A DNA stretch of 64,000 nt from Druceiella hillmani. Its lineage: Eukaryota > Arthropoda > Insecta > Lepidoptera > Hepialidae. The translations under genes were made by a program, and so were the position numbers. This document shows, one piece after another, positions 1 to 11,249 of the stretch; within the stretch, counting starts at the first letter, position 1, and each line of letters begins with the position of its first letter. The notes under the pieces are model-generated. The model saw only the letters and a list, made by a program, of their open reading frames with translations. It had not been told where the DNA came from and did no database searches. The stretch is taken from NCBI GenBank assembly GCA_039881145.1, contig JAYKKI010000040.1:4293501-4357500 (forward strand). Direction: 5' to 3'.

Positions 1-1895
1 AAAATTACAATTATTCCCAAACATTTATAACGCCGTGAAATTTAGTAAGTTCGGCACTTTGAAAAGAATCTGCGCGTCTATTTTTTATTATTAACTTTTA
101 TTATCATTGTTTAAATCTAATAAACCTATTATTAGATGAATTCCAAATAATAAAAAATGATACAGTATTTGGAAAAATTAAAAAAGCGCACTAAACTGTA
201 TTTCAACCTTAACGCCTGGCGTAAGGTTGAAATTGGAACGGAATATTAGATTCTGCGAAACCTACTATATCGAAACAGCCCTGTAAACTTGTTTTTTCCA
301 AATACTAAAAAAAACAAAGAAAACTAGAACCCAGGTGCCGTACATTGATTTTCATACATACATTAGTTAAATGACAATTATATTATTGTTTGTTAATAAA
401 TATTTTGCAAACATAAAGGATATTTCTCCTCTGTGTACAATTTCCGTTCACCAGTTCTACCGCTGTACCGTTTAGAGTCAGTGTTATACTTGTCCATTCA
501 TTGTAGTTCACTTAATTCCATGCCCATTCATTGTAGTTTTCGCCCAGTGGATCACGATTGACCTACCAAAAATATAACGCAACAAAATGTACATATATTC
601 CTGTTTAACTGCCTGATAACTATGGATATGTAAGCAATGAAGAGAAGGATATGCCCAAGTATTGATCCTTTTAGAACAACTAGATTTTCCTCTTCAGAAC
701 TGGCTGAGCGGTGTTTAGCAACATTTTCACACTCTTCTCATAATTAGTGACCACGCCCAGCAAACTACTACTTATAGTCTGGTATACGTATTTGGACGTA
801 TAGAAAACATTAAGTATTCAGATCGCAGACCAAGCTCATATAAAGCTAGTGTAAAACTATAGAGAAAGCAATATATACGTATATCACATATGTAAATATA
901 TATACTAATCCATACATATTAACCGTTCTGTTAATTCGTTCTGCTCATAAATTCTACAGTACACCGAGCGATCTCAATATTCTGTAACTTTTGAAACTCT
1001 CCAGTTGAGCTGTTGAGGGTTATATTGTTCGTGAAAGTTTATAATTAGTTAGTGACCCATAGACCGCGGCTCTCGTCGATGATTACACTACACGCGGTCT
1101 CCAAGAACTCTCATTCGACCCGTAAATGACGACTCAAATGGATACAAGGTCGACAGATAAAACAAATAGTTCAATTTTTATTTTCGTCTTTTTACACGAT
1201 TTTGTGAGCGAAGGGTGATATTTCCATCAACTAATCGCTTTACATAGACGTTTTTATGTATATACAAGTTTTTACCACTACGATCCTGAAATAGCTGAAG
1301 TGTTTTTCGTGAAAAACATGTTATAGAGGCACTAATATCATAGATTATATTATTGGTCGAAAAAATAATATGAACGGCAGGCGCTGTTTGTAGTTTCAAA
1401 TTTGTCACACGGGTTACTAAATATACTTTATTTTGGTTTAAAATATATCAATGAAAACATCGTGTTTTTTTTTAAATATGCCCAACACATGACATTGCGC
1501 CAGCCGCTGGCCTGATAAAGCTTGCGGTTGGCCTTTTTACAAATATCTTGAAACGGTCACGAAAAAGAGACATTTTTCTATAAAAATATTTCATTATTAT
1601 TTGAAACATTACATATTTGTAAAATCGGTATTTTTAGCATAATTGCACTGCAATTTTGTTAGTTTCTATGGAAAAGGAGAAATTCTCTCATTCCAATCAT
1701 TTGTAAATTTGTTTCCAAGATATTCATGAAGAAATGTTTAGAAAGATCGGGGCTGAACGCAATATTCCGCGCCACCTCCCCAACAACCCTAATGTCCCAT
1801 AATGGACCTACTAACAACTGACAATCAAACAATTCTGTATATCGGACCATGTTTAAAACGGAAAATTTCAGAAAGGCAAATAAAGTATATAAACC
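1..1895. other. AT-rich non-coding stretch
   Basis: I see no gene here. A 101-codon open frame on the minus strand begins inside the hAT element at 1904 and runs down to about 1659. It matches no family I recognise and shows no domain motif. The rest is ordinary AT-rich sequence. Confidence 0.6.
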
Positions 1896-2245
1896 ATCTG
1901 CGCCAGGGATTCCCAACCTTTTTTGGGTTGGGCCTTCCCGGATTATAAAAAAATATATATTCACGCCCTCCTTTTATCTTTTTTCGCTATTGCAATAAAA
2001 AAACTCGTTTTTACAATATTTATATCAAATAAATTAAAACTTTGGTGTTCACTTTTAAAAATAATTAAGTCTAATTATATAATAAAATGTTGTTGCCTAC
2101 ATGGAACCGAATGAATAACTGAGTGGATTTAACACTTCAAATGATTTTTTCTTTAGAATGTCCAAACGCATTGAGCACCCCTTAGAATATCTTTACGCCC
2201 CCCTAGGGAGGCGCGCCCCACTGGTTCGGAAGTCCTGATCTGCAC
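1896..2245. mobile_element. Non-autonomous hAT-like element (MITE) with target duplication
   Basis: The element runs from 1904 to 2237 (334 bp). The left end reads CAGGGATTCCCAACC and the reverse complement of the right end reads CAGGACTTCCGAACC, so 12 of the first 15 bases match. The flanks are ATCTGCGC (1896-1903) and ATCTGCAC (2238-2245), an 8-bp target-site duplication with one mismatch. An 8-bp duplication and CAG-type ends are the hallmarks of hAT transposons. The subterminal GGCGCGCCCC stretch is also typical of small hAT elements in arthropods. There is no transposase, so it would have needed a partner enzyme to move. Confidence 0.8.
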
Positions 2246-2602
2246 GGTACCTTACCTCAAGTGCCTCACAATCCAGCTATAAAAGAAAGAAAAGTATATA
2301 AGAAAAAACGTATCAACTTGTCTTTAGCATTTTTAAAGCATTCCTTAAAAACTCATCAAAATATAACTATTTTACGTTTGTAGGCTACCTGATCTACGCT
2401 CCTTGGAAATTCTGGCTTCAGAAATTCTACCGTCAAACATCAGAGATCGAATGTGAATTTAATGTTCCGATTACAAAAAAGAAACACGTAACAATTGTTG
2501 TTTTCAAAGCTCGACACGTGTCCAATAAAAATCGGAATAAATCAAAAACACTAGATATCTTGTACAAACGTCTATTTGACATTTTGTTTCAAACAAGAAA
2601 AA
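2246..2602. other. Non-coding spacer
   Basis: AT-rich sequence between the hAT element and the minisatellite. I see nothing I can name in it. Confidence 0.6.
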
Positions 2603-2842
2603 GTGAAATATTCGCTTATTTGTAATGTATTAAATATTCGCTTCTTTGTAATATGTTAAATATTCTCTTGTTTGTAATATATTAAATATTCACTTCTTTG
2701 TAACATATTAAATATTCGCTTGTTTGTAATATATTAAATATTCGCTTTTTGGTAATATATTAAATATTCGCTTGTTTGTAATATATTAAATATTCGCTTG
2801 TTTGTAAAATATTAAATGTTCGCTCGTTTGGAATATATTAAA
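2603..2842. repeat. 26-bp minisatellite, nine units
   Basis: The motif TTCGCTT and its variants recur at 2611, 2637, 2663, 2689, 2715, 2741, 2767, 2793 and 2819. The spacing is exactly 26 bp each time. The unit contains ATTAAATATTCGCTTGTTTG. Units differ by a few substitutions and no insertions or deletions. The edges fade into diverged half-units. Confidence 0.9.
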
Positions 2843-3058
2843 AATAACCGACAAACTAAACTAACTAAATTTTACATATAATTATAATTTGATTCACAAA
2901 ATGTTAACTGACGAAATTTTGAGAAATTCAATCGTCAAACCTCAGATGCCAGCTTCGATCATTGCAAAGTAACGTGTAACTATCATTGTCTGTAAAGATC
3001 GATGCATTTCCTGTTTCTTATTATGAATATTGCGGAAGTGTCAAATAGCATTGAACCT

Positions 3059-3090
3059 TGTATATAAGTTGTTTCTGTTTTTCACAGTCG
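3059..3090 (+). promoter_or_regulatory. Possible TATA/initiator core promoter
   Basis: TATATAAG lies at 3061-3068. An initiator-like TTCACAGTC follows at 3081-3089, about the spacing expected of an insect TATA-Inr pair. A GC island starts 140 bp downstream. TATA-like strings are common in DNA this AT-rich, so the pairing and position are the only support. Confidence 0.2.
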
Positions 3091-3229
3091 CGTTTTCTCT
3101 GTCTTCTTCTAACTCCGGAATATCTTTCACTTAGACTTTAATTTAAATTTTGAATAATACCCTCTCACTAGTATATGAACTATAAACTAGTTAATAGCAA
3201 ACCGAGCCGCACTTACTTAATATTTATCA

Positions 3230-3520
3230 GCCAACCCGGTGGATAAACCCTGGGACACAAACCCGAATCATCCTCCAAAGGCAAAGACCCCCCCCCCCTG
3301 TACGCGATCGCGCGGGGCCGCGAGCCGCGCGACGAGATTAACCCTCCCCCGCCGCCCCACCGCCGCCCGGGGCCCCCCGACAGCACCCCGCCCCCCGCGG
3401 GCATTAGGCGGGTCGGCGCGTGTGAGTTATGGAGGTCGTTATCGCGGACGCTCACTCGCGGGTCGCGCCGCGTCGCCAGATAGCGGCCGCCGCCGACTGA
3501 GATGGCTTCGACGGACACAA
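3230..3520. promoter_or_regulatory. GC/CpG island A
   Basis: This is a sharply bounded block of C- and G-rich sequence with many CpG dinucleotides inside AT-rich DNA. Open frames cross it on both strands (3213-3677 minus, 3239-3601 plus), but they are low-complexity Arg/Pro/Gly runs created by the base composition and I do not call them genes. A CATTAG core sits at 3402-3407 between short G/C runs. The most likely role is a promoter or cis-regulatory island, but I infer that from composition only. Confidence 0.4.
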
Positions 3521-4824
3521 AAGCGACAATCATTCCCCACATTATTTTGTATCCGAAAATGGTTCTTACGCGAGAAGCGCCAGTTACACGAGATAAAATA
3601 AAGGGCCGCATGTCCTGACGATTGATATATATACGAGTGGCGTATATTCCTCGGGATTCGTGTGTATCAAAGTTCATTTCAGAAAATTATATCGTTGGTA
3701 TTACTGATTGACATTATCAAGTTGCATACCTGCTCACTCTAAACATATAATTTAATATTATATACGCAAAATAAGTCTTAGTAAGCATTGTAATTGAAAC
3801 TTAAGCAAATTATTTATTATAAATTGTAATAAAATATAAAGCGAAATAACTTAAACCTTTGTAGGCTTTTTAGTTCAATACCTGCCACTTTCATATCCAT
3901 CAACGCGACCGTTATTATTTTCCCACTCTAACCGGCGTGTTAATATAAAAAAGTTTGGAACTGAACGTGAAAGGATTACAAAATATTTAGTTTTTTTCAC
4001 TCCTTAAACACGTGCTAATTTCGAAACGAGAAAATACATTTACGATTTAGTTGTTTATATTAACGGTGGGCTCGTTGTTAAAAACTACGTAATTTTATTG
4101 TAAACCACATATTAATTTCTTCCTCAAAAATACGAAAAAGATAAGTTACCAACAGTAAATAAGGCCCATTTAACTCGAAAGAGAAATATTTTGCAAAATT
4201 ATTTTTTAATTTTGAAATTTTTTAATTTTGAAAGCTTTGTTTTATTAAGAGACTAAAAACTTATAAATATAATATGGTTTCCTGATATATAAAAAAATTA
4301 ACACACAAGTGTTGAATATCAATCAAGTCGGATTGTTTTTTAAGCGATCAACTACTCACTGCTATTTACTAATAAGCAAAAATAAGCAAGACTCAATAAT
4401 TTCTTCCGGTTAAAAAATAGCAAGTCTTGCAGTATCTGGCACAAAGACAAAGCATCTTTGAATTGTCTTTCTTCTATATGCGACATTCAAACCGTGATAG
4501 ATAACAATCATAATAACAAGAAAAAAATGCACACAGAAATCCGACGAAAAAGATCAATCCTTTACGGAAATGGAAATTAATTAAGAAAGGCTGGTATTTT
4601 GTAGAATGTAAAGGAACAAATAATTATACGATTTACAATGAGGGAAAAGAAAACAAAAATCTAATTTACGATATAAAACAAAATATATAACAAAATATTA
4701 AAAAAAAAACTCTCTTCACAAACGTACAGACTTATTTTGTAACATATCGTAAATTTTTAATTAGAAATGAAACTAAAAATAAAAACCTAACAAAGTACAT
4801 AGCAATTTTAGAAAGATACGAAAT
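3521..4824. other. Non-coding AT-rich stretch
   Basis: No gene, repeat or structured element was recognised. The sequence is rich in A and T homopolymer runs. Confidence 0.55.
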
Positions 4825-4830
4825 AACAGT

Positions 4831-4873
4831 CGATATCTATCGATATCTAAAAAATAATCGATAATATCGATCA
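4831..4873. promoter_or_regulatory. Cluster of CGATA / TATCGATA motifs
   Basis: Within 43 bp there are three CGATA motifs (4831, 4841, 4859), two reverse-strand copies, and a perfect TATCGATA (4838-4845). In Drosophila, TATCGATA is the DRE bound by DREF, and clustered CGATA is bound by the insulator protein BEAF-32. BEAF is not known to me outside Drosophila, so the DREF reading is the safer one. The match is seen in the sequence; the function is inferred. Confidence 0.3.
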
Positions 4874-4875
4874 TT

Positions 4876-6001
4876 TTTTAATTATGTAGCCATTGCATAA
4901 ATAAATTACAATATAATTTGTTAAACAATAGTGACGTTCCTTGCTTATTTTTGTATAAATTTGTTCTAAACTCTTTAAAACTATGCAAGTTTCACGGATA
5001 CGCTCTTTGTATGTGACGTCAAAAGATATGTAGAAAATGTAATGGGACATAATCTGCACTTTGTTTCATCTTGATGGCTCAGAGAGTTTCGTAGAAATAG
5101 CGTTTATAATCTATTACGAAAAATGATCGAACGTGTTATATGAGAAAAAAAATAAATTGCTTAAAAAATACAAGATTTCTAATTTAGCATATCGACGAAT
5201 TTAAATAAAAATCTTTAGGAGTATATTGTTATCATTTTCAAAAAATAAAAATGTTTTATACTTGTAATATCTGGGCACGACATTATATGAACTTTTGCCT
5301 GTCTCCTTTGAAAGCGATGTCGAAAGATTCAAAACAGCTGATGTTCATTTAAACCTTATTTGTATAAATTTCCTGTCAGAAATAAAAATATTTGTTTTGC
5401 GTTTACAGATATTGTTAATAAAGTTGTTTAATATACTGTATATATCTATTTCTTTGCCTTCCCACGTCAGTAACATGTGTCCTGCTTTGTACTATATAAA
5501 TATTTTTCGTATGTGCGAATAGCTTTGAATTTAATGAAAAAATATCTGAATCTCTCTGACACACTAAAGCATCTCTCCTTCTAATGATTTTTGCAGTGCA
5601 GCTACCAAAATTATAAAATAGTAGACGGAAAACAAAACTGTTATCTTCGAGGAAATCATCAATTACGGAACTGAAGATAGTGGACCATACAGGAAATTCC
5701 ACAATAAACTCGCCAGGGACATCTAAATTCCCCGGGAACAGGAAAAAACATCGGTAGGTTTGTTTACTTGATAACCGAGAAAACCTTGACACATTAATTT
5801 CATCGAATGAAAAAAAGTTATATAAAACTTATTTAACCTGTATATTCATTTAGGAACAAGGATCGTAAAATTACGTTAATGATTTATTTAGTAATTCTTT
5901 ATAGTATACATATCAGTTAGCATGATAGGAGCTGGGTAATACGGTAACGCACTTAGATATCGTAATACAATTACAATAATAAAATACAGCGTGGTAAAGC
6001 A
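4876..6001. other. Non-coding stretch
   Basis: A 125-codon open frame on the minus strand (5415-5792) has no recognisable motif or family. It is more likely chance or an undetected relic than a gene. Nothing else was seen. Confidence 0.5.
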
Positions 6002-6002
6002 G

Positions 6003-6158
6003 CATTTACACTATGACAGTTCACCACAGTCGTGACAGCGTTACTGCCGCCAACTCTCTTCGTGTATGCACAGGCGAACCTCCACATTATCATGGCAAAA
6101 CACTGTCACAAAAGCTGTCACGATAGTAACTGTCGCACGAACTGTCACCGTGTAAACG
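6003..6158. mobile_element. Short inverted-repeat element (putative MITE)
   Basis: The left end reads TTTACACTATGACAGTT (6005-6021). The reverse complement of the right end (6140-6156) reads TTTACACGGTGACAGTT, with two mismatches. Both arms continue inward with GTGACAG motifs. I found no convincing target duplication and no coding capacity. The superfamily is unclear. Confidence 0.45.
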
Positions 6159-6844
6159 TCCCTTATGTATCGAAACACACATAAAATAGTTATCTAGATC
6201 TATGCCAACTGATATAACTATAAATAAATCACTCACTCTCTCACTATGAAGCTTTCTAAGTATTTCGAAAAGGGAGAATATTAAACGAAACCTCAAGTTT
6301 ATTTTAAGACCTGGGACAATGATCACACGGGATGCGCAAAATAGTTTCGCAGTTTCTGTACTTTTATATCCATGTCCAAGAAATTTTGCAAGTATATTTT
6401 TCAGATAGAGACCTCGGTCAATGCGTAATAAAACATTTTTTTTTTAATTTACATCCCCATACATATAAAATGGAGACTAAATTTAAAAAAAAATTAAATC
6501 CACGTTCCATTTACTATTTCTCATTTTAAAATCTCGGCGACTAAATATTAAATTTCAAAATGGCGGCGATTTCTAAACCACTTAATGATACTATAATATT
6601 TATACGCCTAAAGGAGACCAGTAAAACTCCATATAGTGTTGAGTTCAAGTATTACAAGAATAAAAACGATACTCTTAAATAGAAAAAGAGAAAAAAATAA
6701 GTTCCTTAAAAGTTTTATTCAAATCGTCAATCAGATAAATGAGAAATGCTGTTCTACATAATAAATGCTTTTCCTACGGATCTCTAAACCAGCAAGACGA
6801 AACCAGTGTAGTTTGTATCTCGTTGCATTCTCTATACACAGAGG
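6159..6844. other. Non-coding stretch
   Basis: AT-rich sequence with no gene. The short open frames here have no recognisable content. Confidence 0.55.
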
Positions 6845-7310
6845 TAACATGCTAATCCATGAAACTCGCCATTCCAACAGGATTGTCAAAAAAGTAACGT
6901 AAAACTCAATAAGAGCGAAGGAGATTCATTTTGCAACTGTTGACAATAACGTTTGTCAATGTCAGTTAACATTTTATTTTTAATTAATTTAGGCAATGGC
7001 TACAAATAAAAAAAAATCAATCGATACTATTTCTTGTTATTGTTTCGAAAAAATTCTTATGCACTTCGTTTTATTATATTTTTATTTCTTACGAACTATT
7101 CTTGATGTTTTAAAATATATACATTTTATTGTTTCGTATTATGGTTACAAGTTGTATTTAATTTTTTGCCTTTTCCTTATTATCAATCGCTAAATTGTTT
7201 GGCTGTTTGCATTCCAAAAATCACCAACTTTTTTAAAAATTATATTCTATTTCTGTTACGACAGACTATTTTCGCCGACTTTCGTAAAGAAATAAACTGT
7301 AGGACAATAT
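6845..7310 (+). mobile_element. Internally deleted copy of the 50.1-kb element
   Basis: About 180 bp at the left (AATCCATGAAACTCGC near 6855 through TTTAGGCAATGGCTACA near 6997) aligns with 50,118-50,285. The right part (7080-7305, including TTTTTAAAAATTATATTCTA) aligns with 51,975-52,270. The roughly 1.65 kb in between in the longer copy is missing here. This is the usual relation of a deletion derivative to a longer parent. I could not define clear terminal repeats. Confidence 0.55.
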
Positions 7311-7599
7311 CATTTGAATCAAAATATGTTATTAAATCTAAATCAACTTACAACAGGCAAGCTGTCACGGTATCATTTTCTTTGATATGGTAAAATAAAA
7401 AAAAATATTTAAAAATGGCTCGTGCGTGAATAAAATTACAATGTAGCAAAACTCAACGTAGTAAACCAAATTTGTATATGATGACCTAACAACTTCTTCA
7501 ACTGCTGGAAACTGTACATCATCGAGTTTCGACTAGACTCCTTAACGCTACCTGAGAAGTACATTTCAGTTCTAGCAACGAATCTTCGTCATTCTCTAG

Positions 7600-7760
7600 C
7601 CATTCGGTATGGTGACTCGCGCCGCGACATTTATACAGCACGAGACGGCGGTAGCGTGGGCGCGTCGCGGGCGCGCCACGTGACCTCGCGGCCCGCTGCC
7701 AAATTGCGTCGCGGCGCCCACGGACGTGAGAACTGCGCACGATGTTGTATGCCCGTAGCT
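7600..7760. promoter_or_regulatory. GC/CpG island B
   Basis: A 160-bp CpG-rich block (GCGCGCC, GGCGCCC and similar strings). Short open frames run through it on both strands, which compositional bias explains. A candidate regulatory island with no diagnostic site seen. Confidence 0.3.
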
Positions 7761-8151
7761 GTACACTCCAACATACCTAAAACCTATATAACGCCGTACC
7801 CACATGCTGAACTTATTGCAGTTTCTAACCGAATTTATGAATCTACTTTGACCTTCACAGTATATAACTGAAGTTTCACAAAAATGCTAAACTAAAACGT
7901 AATACTAAACCCACAATGAACTATGCCTTTACTCATACAGACTTCAAACTGTTATTGTTTACATTATATGTGATTGAAAACGATATGCCTTATATTTAAA
8001 AGAATATTCCTTGATCTACTCTATAAGTCTTCCTCCACTTCAAGGAGTCTAAATGATAGTCCGGTAAGAAGAACGCAGAACTTAGAGAGCGTAGAAATTA
8101 TATTTGAGGAGCATATTCAGAGATTATAAATATAGGGCAACCGGGCTAGTT
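7761..8151. other. Non-coding spacer
   Basis: No feature was recognised between the GC island and the foldback element. Confidence 0.55.
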
Positions 8152-8777
8152 AGACGACATTAGACACTCAGTCATATTGAAGAAATACTGACAGATTGAC
8201 GAGGGATTGATCGTGTAATTGTAAAATTCCTTCAATAATCGATCAATCATTACAATTACACGATAAGTCTTAGGCAACCGTTAGACGCTCAATAATATTG
8301 AAGAATTATTGACAAATTGACGAAGGATTGATCGTGTAATTGTAAAATGCCTTCAATAATCAATCAATCATTACAATTACACGATCAGTCTTAGGCAACT
8401 GTTAAATATTGAAGAAATACTGACAGATTGACGAAGTATTGATCGTGTAATTGTAAAATGCCTTCAATAATCGATCAATCATTACAATTACACGATCAGT
8501 CTTAGGCAACTGTTAAATATTGAAGAAATACCGACAGATTGACGAAGTATTGATCGTGTAATTGTAAAATGCCTTCAATAGTCGATCAATCATTGCAATT
8601 ACACAATAAGTCTTAGACAACCGTTAGGTGATCAATAATATTGAAGAGTTACTGACGGATTGATGAGAGACTGATCATGTAACTGTAAAGTTTGACGAAT
8701 TGTTGAAGAAACTTTTACATTTACTAGATCAATCTTTCAACAATCTGTCAGTATTTCTTCAGTGTTATTAAATGTCG
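8152..8777. mobile_element. Foldback element built of five hairpin units
   Basis: The two ends are inverted repeats. GAAGAAATACTGACAGATTG at the left matches the reverse complement of the right end, preceded by GACGACATT / GGCGACATT. Inside are five tandem units starting GATCGTG or GATCATG at 8209, 8330, 8441, 8552 and 8673. The spacings are 121, 111, 111 and 121 bp, a symmetric pattern. The first units are themselves hairpins: ATCGTGTAATTGTAA (8210-8224) pairs exactly with TTACAATTACACGAT (8250-8264). No protein is encoded. It resembles a foldback or satellite-bearing MITE. Confidence 0.7.
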
Positions 8778-9074
8778 CCTTACGGTTCTGGATAGAAGTT
8801 CATATTCTAAAGTAAGTAACTCGAGAAGTTTCAAAAAATGTAATGCAGTGTATGTAGTGCTTGATAATATGAAAATCTCACTATAAATGAATGAATAAAA
8901 CGTAAAAAAGTTACTGACGCAGTAGTGTCTGTATATTTTTGATAACATATTTTGATACCAGCTGCGTACGAGGGTTACATTATACTGAATCCACTCTTAT
9001 ATAAGTGTATGAACAAAATGCTAGAAATTATTTTCGTTTACTACACAAACAACTCGAAGTTAATCCTTCTTTTT

Positions 9075-9463
9075 CTCAGTTACACTCTTGGCAGAGCGGT
9101 CATGGTCTTCATATCAAGTGTCTTGAAAAGTGATATGAGTGATGCGCCATAGGATATCTCTCCATTCCTCTCTATAAGCTGTTCAATGGGTGCACTCTTC
9201 TAGCGAAACGTCCATGGCTGTCTTGACTTGATCTATCCATCTCATCGATTCTCTCCCACGTAGTCTGGTACCTTCACTTTGCCCTGTATCACCAGGCGTT
9301 CAATATGAACGTTGTCACGCCGCGACACATGTCCGAAGAATTTTATTATGCGAATTTGTACAATATTAGCTAAATGCCGCCTGATACAAAGTTCTTGAAG
9401 TATGGATGTATTAGTATGGAAGTCATTCCACGATACTCTAAGCATTCTTCTCCAATACCACAT
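9075..9463 (-). pseudogene. RTE-type LINE fragment: C-terminal end of the reverse transcriptase polyprotein
   Basis: Reading the minus strand from 9463, the frame gives WRRMLRVSW, then TNTSILQEL and FFGHVSRRDN. These are the motifs that follow the reverse-transcriptase domain in RTE-clade LINEs. After the stop near 9242 a shifted frame continues with RGRSPMRWIDQVKTAMD and ends in HDRSAKSV near 9080, the usual tail of that open reading frame. The piece is therefore a 5'-truncated, frameshifted copy, as expected from LINE integration. The catalytic YADD box and the endonuclease are absent. LINEs of this type are abundant in Lepidoptera. Upstream sequence (9464-9640) does not continue the frame. 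Confidence 0.75.
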
Positions 9464-9869
9464 TTCCAGTTTAACGTTATTTTTTGCGAAAAAGCGAAAT
9501 GGCGGAGTGCAAGGTCGAACCTGTACGGCAAATAACTTATTAGTTATATGTCGGAGGTATTTGAAAAATAGTTTCTCTGGTATTCAGCCAGTTTGCGCAT
9601 TGTCACAGTGAAAGAAGATTCTTTTCACAAGTTATCTCTAAGACTAAAGGTATGGAAATATATACATACCAGTCTCTTCTATTATTTTATAAAGAAATAA
9701 CACAATAATCGAGCTTTCAAAAAACATGGTGTATCTTAAATTTTGTCTTTTTTTATTTTTTCAGCAAGTCTTGGGAATACTCTCACTCTAATGATTGCCT
9801 TTTTATTAGACGTTCGTACCATTCACAATCTTTGACTACCCTCCGCCAATTTTTTATATTATTCGGTGA

Positions 9870-9871
<2 letters not shown>

Positions 9872-9931
<60 letters not shown>

Positions 9932-9938
9932 TATATAC
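9872..9938. repeat. (TA)n microsatellite
   Basis: About 67 bp of alternating TA with one TG interruption. Confidence 0.95.
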
Positions 9939-11249
9939 TAGTGTTATAACACCGGTATATGTTAGTGCTCAAAGTATTCTATCTATTTTTACAGATAATT
10001 ATTTTGTATATTTTTAATATGAAAAATCATAAAAATATTTGCATAAAATTTTTCTTAGGTTAAATTAAATTTGTCGCATACGCGTAATTTTCAAATTGCT
10101 GTCTAAAATGTAAGTAGATTGAAAGTTTAATAATTTCAAAAGATATCGTAATGAAAAATCATTTTAGTAATGCTAACACCATTTTACAATTTATATTTAC
10201 CTATTTTATTTCAAAATTAAAATATTCAAAGAAAACCTCGAAGTGATCTCAGACATTTTAAAATGGTATCTTTACATATACACTAAACATACGTCAAAAA
10301 CACATCTTCGTGCTTTAATTGACCATCTGTTTAATGAATGTAAGTTCATTAAATCCAACATGATACATAAAATAACACTTATTTAAAAAAAATTGTAAAA
10401 CATGCAGAGGATTCCGATTGAAAATTTAAATTCTTAAAAGTGTGCAGACATGACGCAGTATTTCCATGTGGTTACTCGTCAAATTTGTGACCGCGCCCGA
10501 AGTCCGCTTCAATGCTCTAATAAAAAAATCTATAACATTTGTCTGCTATATAAGCGTACTCAGCGTACTGAATACAATTTATAAATGACAAATAACGACC
10601 GTATTGATCAGGTACGTTTGATAAAATAAAAACATGATCAAAAACGTGGTCAACTAATTTTTTTTGTAATTTCCCGACACTTATACAATTTGTTTTCTGA
10701 ACTAAATACAATAAAACACACTGCGTATTAGTTGAGTCGACCTTTCCAACTAAGGGCTGTCGCAGGGTCCAATTTACCAGCATCAGAATTATCAAGAATA
10801 AGCGTTAATACAATAGCAAACCTACAATAACATAATTAAACCGTTTCGACCGGCCATTATCTTTAAATGCATCTTAACGATGATTAGGTCATCCAAAGTA
10901 CGCGACCGGCTCACGTTTCAAGTTTACAGCAGACAATAAAAGATACAACCTCTTACCGTTTATGAGTGTACAGTCCGTTCGTTTTTTTTCAAATAGCCAA
11001 GCAAATGGTAGGTGAAAATTTGAAAAAAACCTGTTTCTTTCTACTTGTTTTAATGGCGTTTTATGAATGCCGTGAAAATGTTGAAAAATCGATAAAATAT
11101 TTTTTTTAAATATTGTGCGTATATATAAAACAAATGAGGCCTCAATAATCAGTAACTCTACATTGTAATCAAAAGACAACTCGTACACAGTAACCACACA
11201 GTAAGAAATCATTTTACTCATACGGTTTATTTGAGTTCGTTTATTTAGC
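9939..11249. other. Non-coding stretch
   Basis: AT-rich, with no gene recognised. A small hairpin (TTTAATGAA / TTCATTAAA) sits near 10,331-10,354. The lower half of a long minus-strand open frame (10,889-11,419) lies here; only its upstream end has a known source (see the mariner relic). Confidence 0.5.

Noticed and set aside
1659..1964. 101-codon minus frame
   Set aside because: It begins inside the hAT element and has no recognisable family. Not enough to call.
3213..3677. 154- and 120-codon open frames over island A
   Set aside because: Low-complexity Arg/Pro/Gly-rich products, open on both strands at once, no domain. GC-rich DNA has few stop codons.
5415..5792. 125-codon open frame as a gene
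   Set aside because: No domain, no signal or membrane pattern and no sign of splice partners. Possible chance frame.
8209..8777. CRISPR array or rho-independent terminators from repeated stem-loops
   Set aside because: The spacers are themselves repeats, the ends are inverted repeats and there is no bacterial context.
9464..9640. A mariner-like HCDNAQTG string upstream of the RTE fragment
   Set aside because: Only one short motif, no neighbouring motifs in order, so probably chance.
9832..10017. Frames encoding YIYIYI runs, here and at other TA repeats
   Set aside because: Pure products of (TA)n microsatellites.
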